DNA from: Flavobacteriales bacterium
GTDB taxonomy: Bacteria; Bacteroidota; Bacteroidia; Flavobacteriales; BACL11
Length of the DNA stretch: 6,058 bases
Assembly: GCA_002683775.1 (NCBI GenBank)
Contig: NYTT01000040.1
Span: 1 to 6,058 of the forward strand
Reading direction: 5' to 3'
Shown here: piece after piece, positions 5,009 through 6,058 of the stretch
Position numbering within the stretch: the first letter of the stretch is position 1
How the letters are laid out: every line of letters begins with the position of its first letter
Made by a program: the position numbers and the translations under genes
Notes under the pieces: generated by a model
What the model was told of the DNA's origin: nothing
The model's input: only the letters and a program-made list of their open reading frames with translations
The model's database searches: none

Positions 5009-6055
5009 ATGCAGATAATAAAAACAAATAAATCAAGATTAAAAGAAGTAAATTTTTCTAATTTACCTTTTGGAACAGTTTTTTCTGATCATATGTTTAT
5101 TTGCAAGTATAAAGATGGAAAGTGGGTTGAACCAAAAATCATTCCATATGGACCTATTGAGATGAATCCTGGCGCAAAAGTTTTGCATTATGGTCAATCA
5201 ATATTTGAAGGTATGAAGGCTTTTAAGAATTCTAATAATGAACTTTTACTTTTTAGAAAAGATGATAATTTTATAAGATTAAATAAATCTGCTGTTCGTC
5301 TGTCTATACCTCAAATTCCTAAAGATATATTCATAAATGGCTTAGAGAAGTTAATATCACTTGATAATGAATGGTGTAAGAAAGATGATGGGTATTCTTT
5401 ATATATCAGACCTTTTGTTTATGCATCTGAAGATGGTGTTAAAGCTTCTACTGCGCAAGAATTTACATTTATTATTATAACTTCTCCTTCCACTAGATAC
5501 TATTCAGGAGATATTAACCTTTTAGTTGAAGAAAAGTATACTAGAGCACCGCAAGGCGGTGTAGGATTTGCTAAGGCTGCTGGTAACTATGCTGCTTCAT
5601 TTTACCCAACACGACAGGCAAACAAAAAGGGATTTCAACAAGTAGTCTGGACAGATTCTATTGAACATAAATATATAGAAGAATGTGGTACCATGAATAT
5701 ATGGTTTCGCATTGGAGATGAGTTAGTGACTCCACAATTGTCTGATAGTATATTAGATGGAATTACAAGAAAGAGTGTTATTGCCTTAGCAAAAGATATG
5801 GGAATTGATGTTCAAGAGAGAAAGGTATCTGTAAAAGAACTATTTGAGGCCTATAATAACAATAAATTTACAGAAGTTTTTGGTTCAGGAACAGCTGTTG
5901 GAATTAGTCCAATTAGATCAATAACTTTTAGAAGTGAAAAGATGAGTTTTACAAATAATAATGATTCAATTTCTTCAAGATTAAAAAGTAAATTACAGTC
6001 AATTCAAAAGGGAGAAGCCTTTGATTCTCATGATTGGATTACAAAAATTCATTAA
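5009..6055 (+). CDS. ilvE: Branched-chain amino acid aminotransferase
   Basis: This is a PLP-dependent, fold-type IV transaminase that interconverts leucine, isoleucine and valine with their 2-oxoacids, using 2-oxoglutarate/glutamate. It acts in the cytoplasm in the last biosynthetic or first catabolic step. The 348-aa protein is complete and of normal length for the larger (eukaryote-like/type II) BCAT group. Visible motifs are LHYGQSIFEGMKAF (59-72), LYIRPFVYAS (131-140), GGVGFAKAAGNYAAS (183-197) with Lys189 as the expected PLP lysine, KYIEECGTMNIWF (221-233) with the conserved Glu that contacts the PLP ring nitrogen, SILDGITRKSVI (247-258) and FGSGTAVGISPI (291-302). The ATG at 5009 suits the promoter at 4957-4964, and the family N-terminus begins close to it. 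It is divergent from mnmD and stands alone here, ending with TAA three bases before the window edge, so any downstream partner is unseen. A D-amino-acid or aminodeoxychorismate lyase role is unlikely given these motifs. Confidence 0.95.
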   Translation: MQIIKTNKSRLKEVNFSNLPFGTVFSDHMFICKYKDGKWVEPKIIPYGPIEMNPGAKVLHYGQSIFEGMKAFKNSNNELLLFRKDDNFIRLNKSAVRLSIPQIPKDIFINGLEKLISLDNEWCKKDDGYSLYIRPFVYASEDGVKASTAQEFTFIIITSPSTRYYSGDINLLVEEKYTRAPQGGVGFAKAAGNYAASFYPTRQANKKGFQQVVWTDSIEHKYIEECGTMNIWFRIGDELVTPQLSDSILDGITRKSVIALAKDMGIDVQERKVSVKELFEAYNNNKFTEVFGSGTAVGISPIRSITFRSEKMSFTNNNDSISSRLKSKLQSIQKGEAFDSHDWITKIH

Positions 6056-6058
6056 GTA

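Noticed and set aside
1..6058. Mobile element, defence system or phage genes
   Set aside because: Every gene has a housekeeping or family assignment, base composition is uniform by eye, and no transposase, integrase, terminal inverted repeats or tRNA attachment site is visible.

Overview
The window looks like chromosomal DNA from a low-GC member of the Bacteroidota, most likely a flavobacterium. Four observations point there: an alpha/beta-fused 2-oxoacid dehydrogenase E1; ribosomal protein S16 with a long acidic/alanine-rich tail; a stand-alone MnmD-type tRNA methyltransferase next to a branched-chain aminotransferase; and a TAnnTTTG promoter -7 box upstream of every predicted transcription unit, with no convincing Shine-Dalgarno sequences. 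By eye the base composition is strongly AT-rich throughout, and no segment looks compositionally foreign.

Layout: (1) 1-589, minus strand: rpsP (30S protein S16), running off the left edge and ending in a run of EEAPAK repeats encoded by an 18-bp tandem repeat. (2) 590-778: divergent promoter region with one -7 box facing each way. (3) 779-4214, plus strand: a compact three-gene unit with an 807-aa fused E1 component, murQ (N-acetylmuramate-6-phosphate etherase) starting on the base after the E1 stop, and a 70-aa two-helix membrane protein whose start overlaps the murQ stop by 8 bp. (4) 4207-4863, minus strand: an MnmD-type tRNA wobble-uridine methyltransferase, read from a TTG start and overlapping the small membrane gene tail-to-tail by 8 bp. 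(5) 4864-5008: a second divergent promoter region. (6) 5009-6055, plus strand: a complete branched-chain aminotransferase (ilvE) ending three bases before the window edge.

The genes are mostly housekeeping: translation (S16, tRNA modification), cell-wall recycling (MurQ) and 2-oxoacid/branched-chain amino acid metabolism. The aminotransferase makes branched-chain 2-oxoacids, which a branched-chain-type E1 could decarboxylate, so the two may be metabolically linked; the E1 substrate cannot be decided from sequence alone. No mobile element, CRISPR array, RNA gene, defence system or convincing intrinsic terminator was seen. I found no undescribed system. The points worth a second look are the S16 tail repeat, the changed thiamine-diphosphate motif in E1, the TTG/very-short-leader mnmD start, the shared extended -7 boxes and the tight gene junctions.
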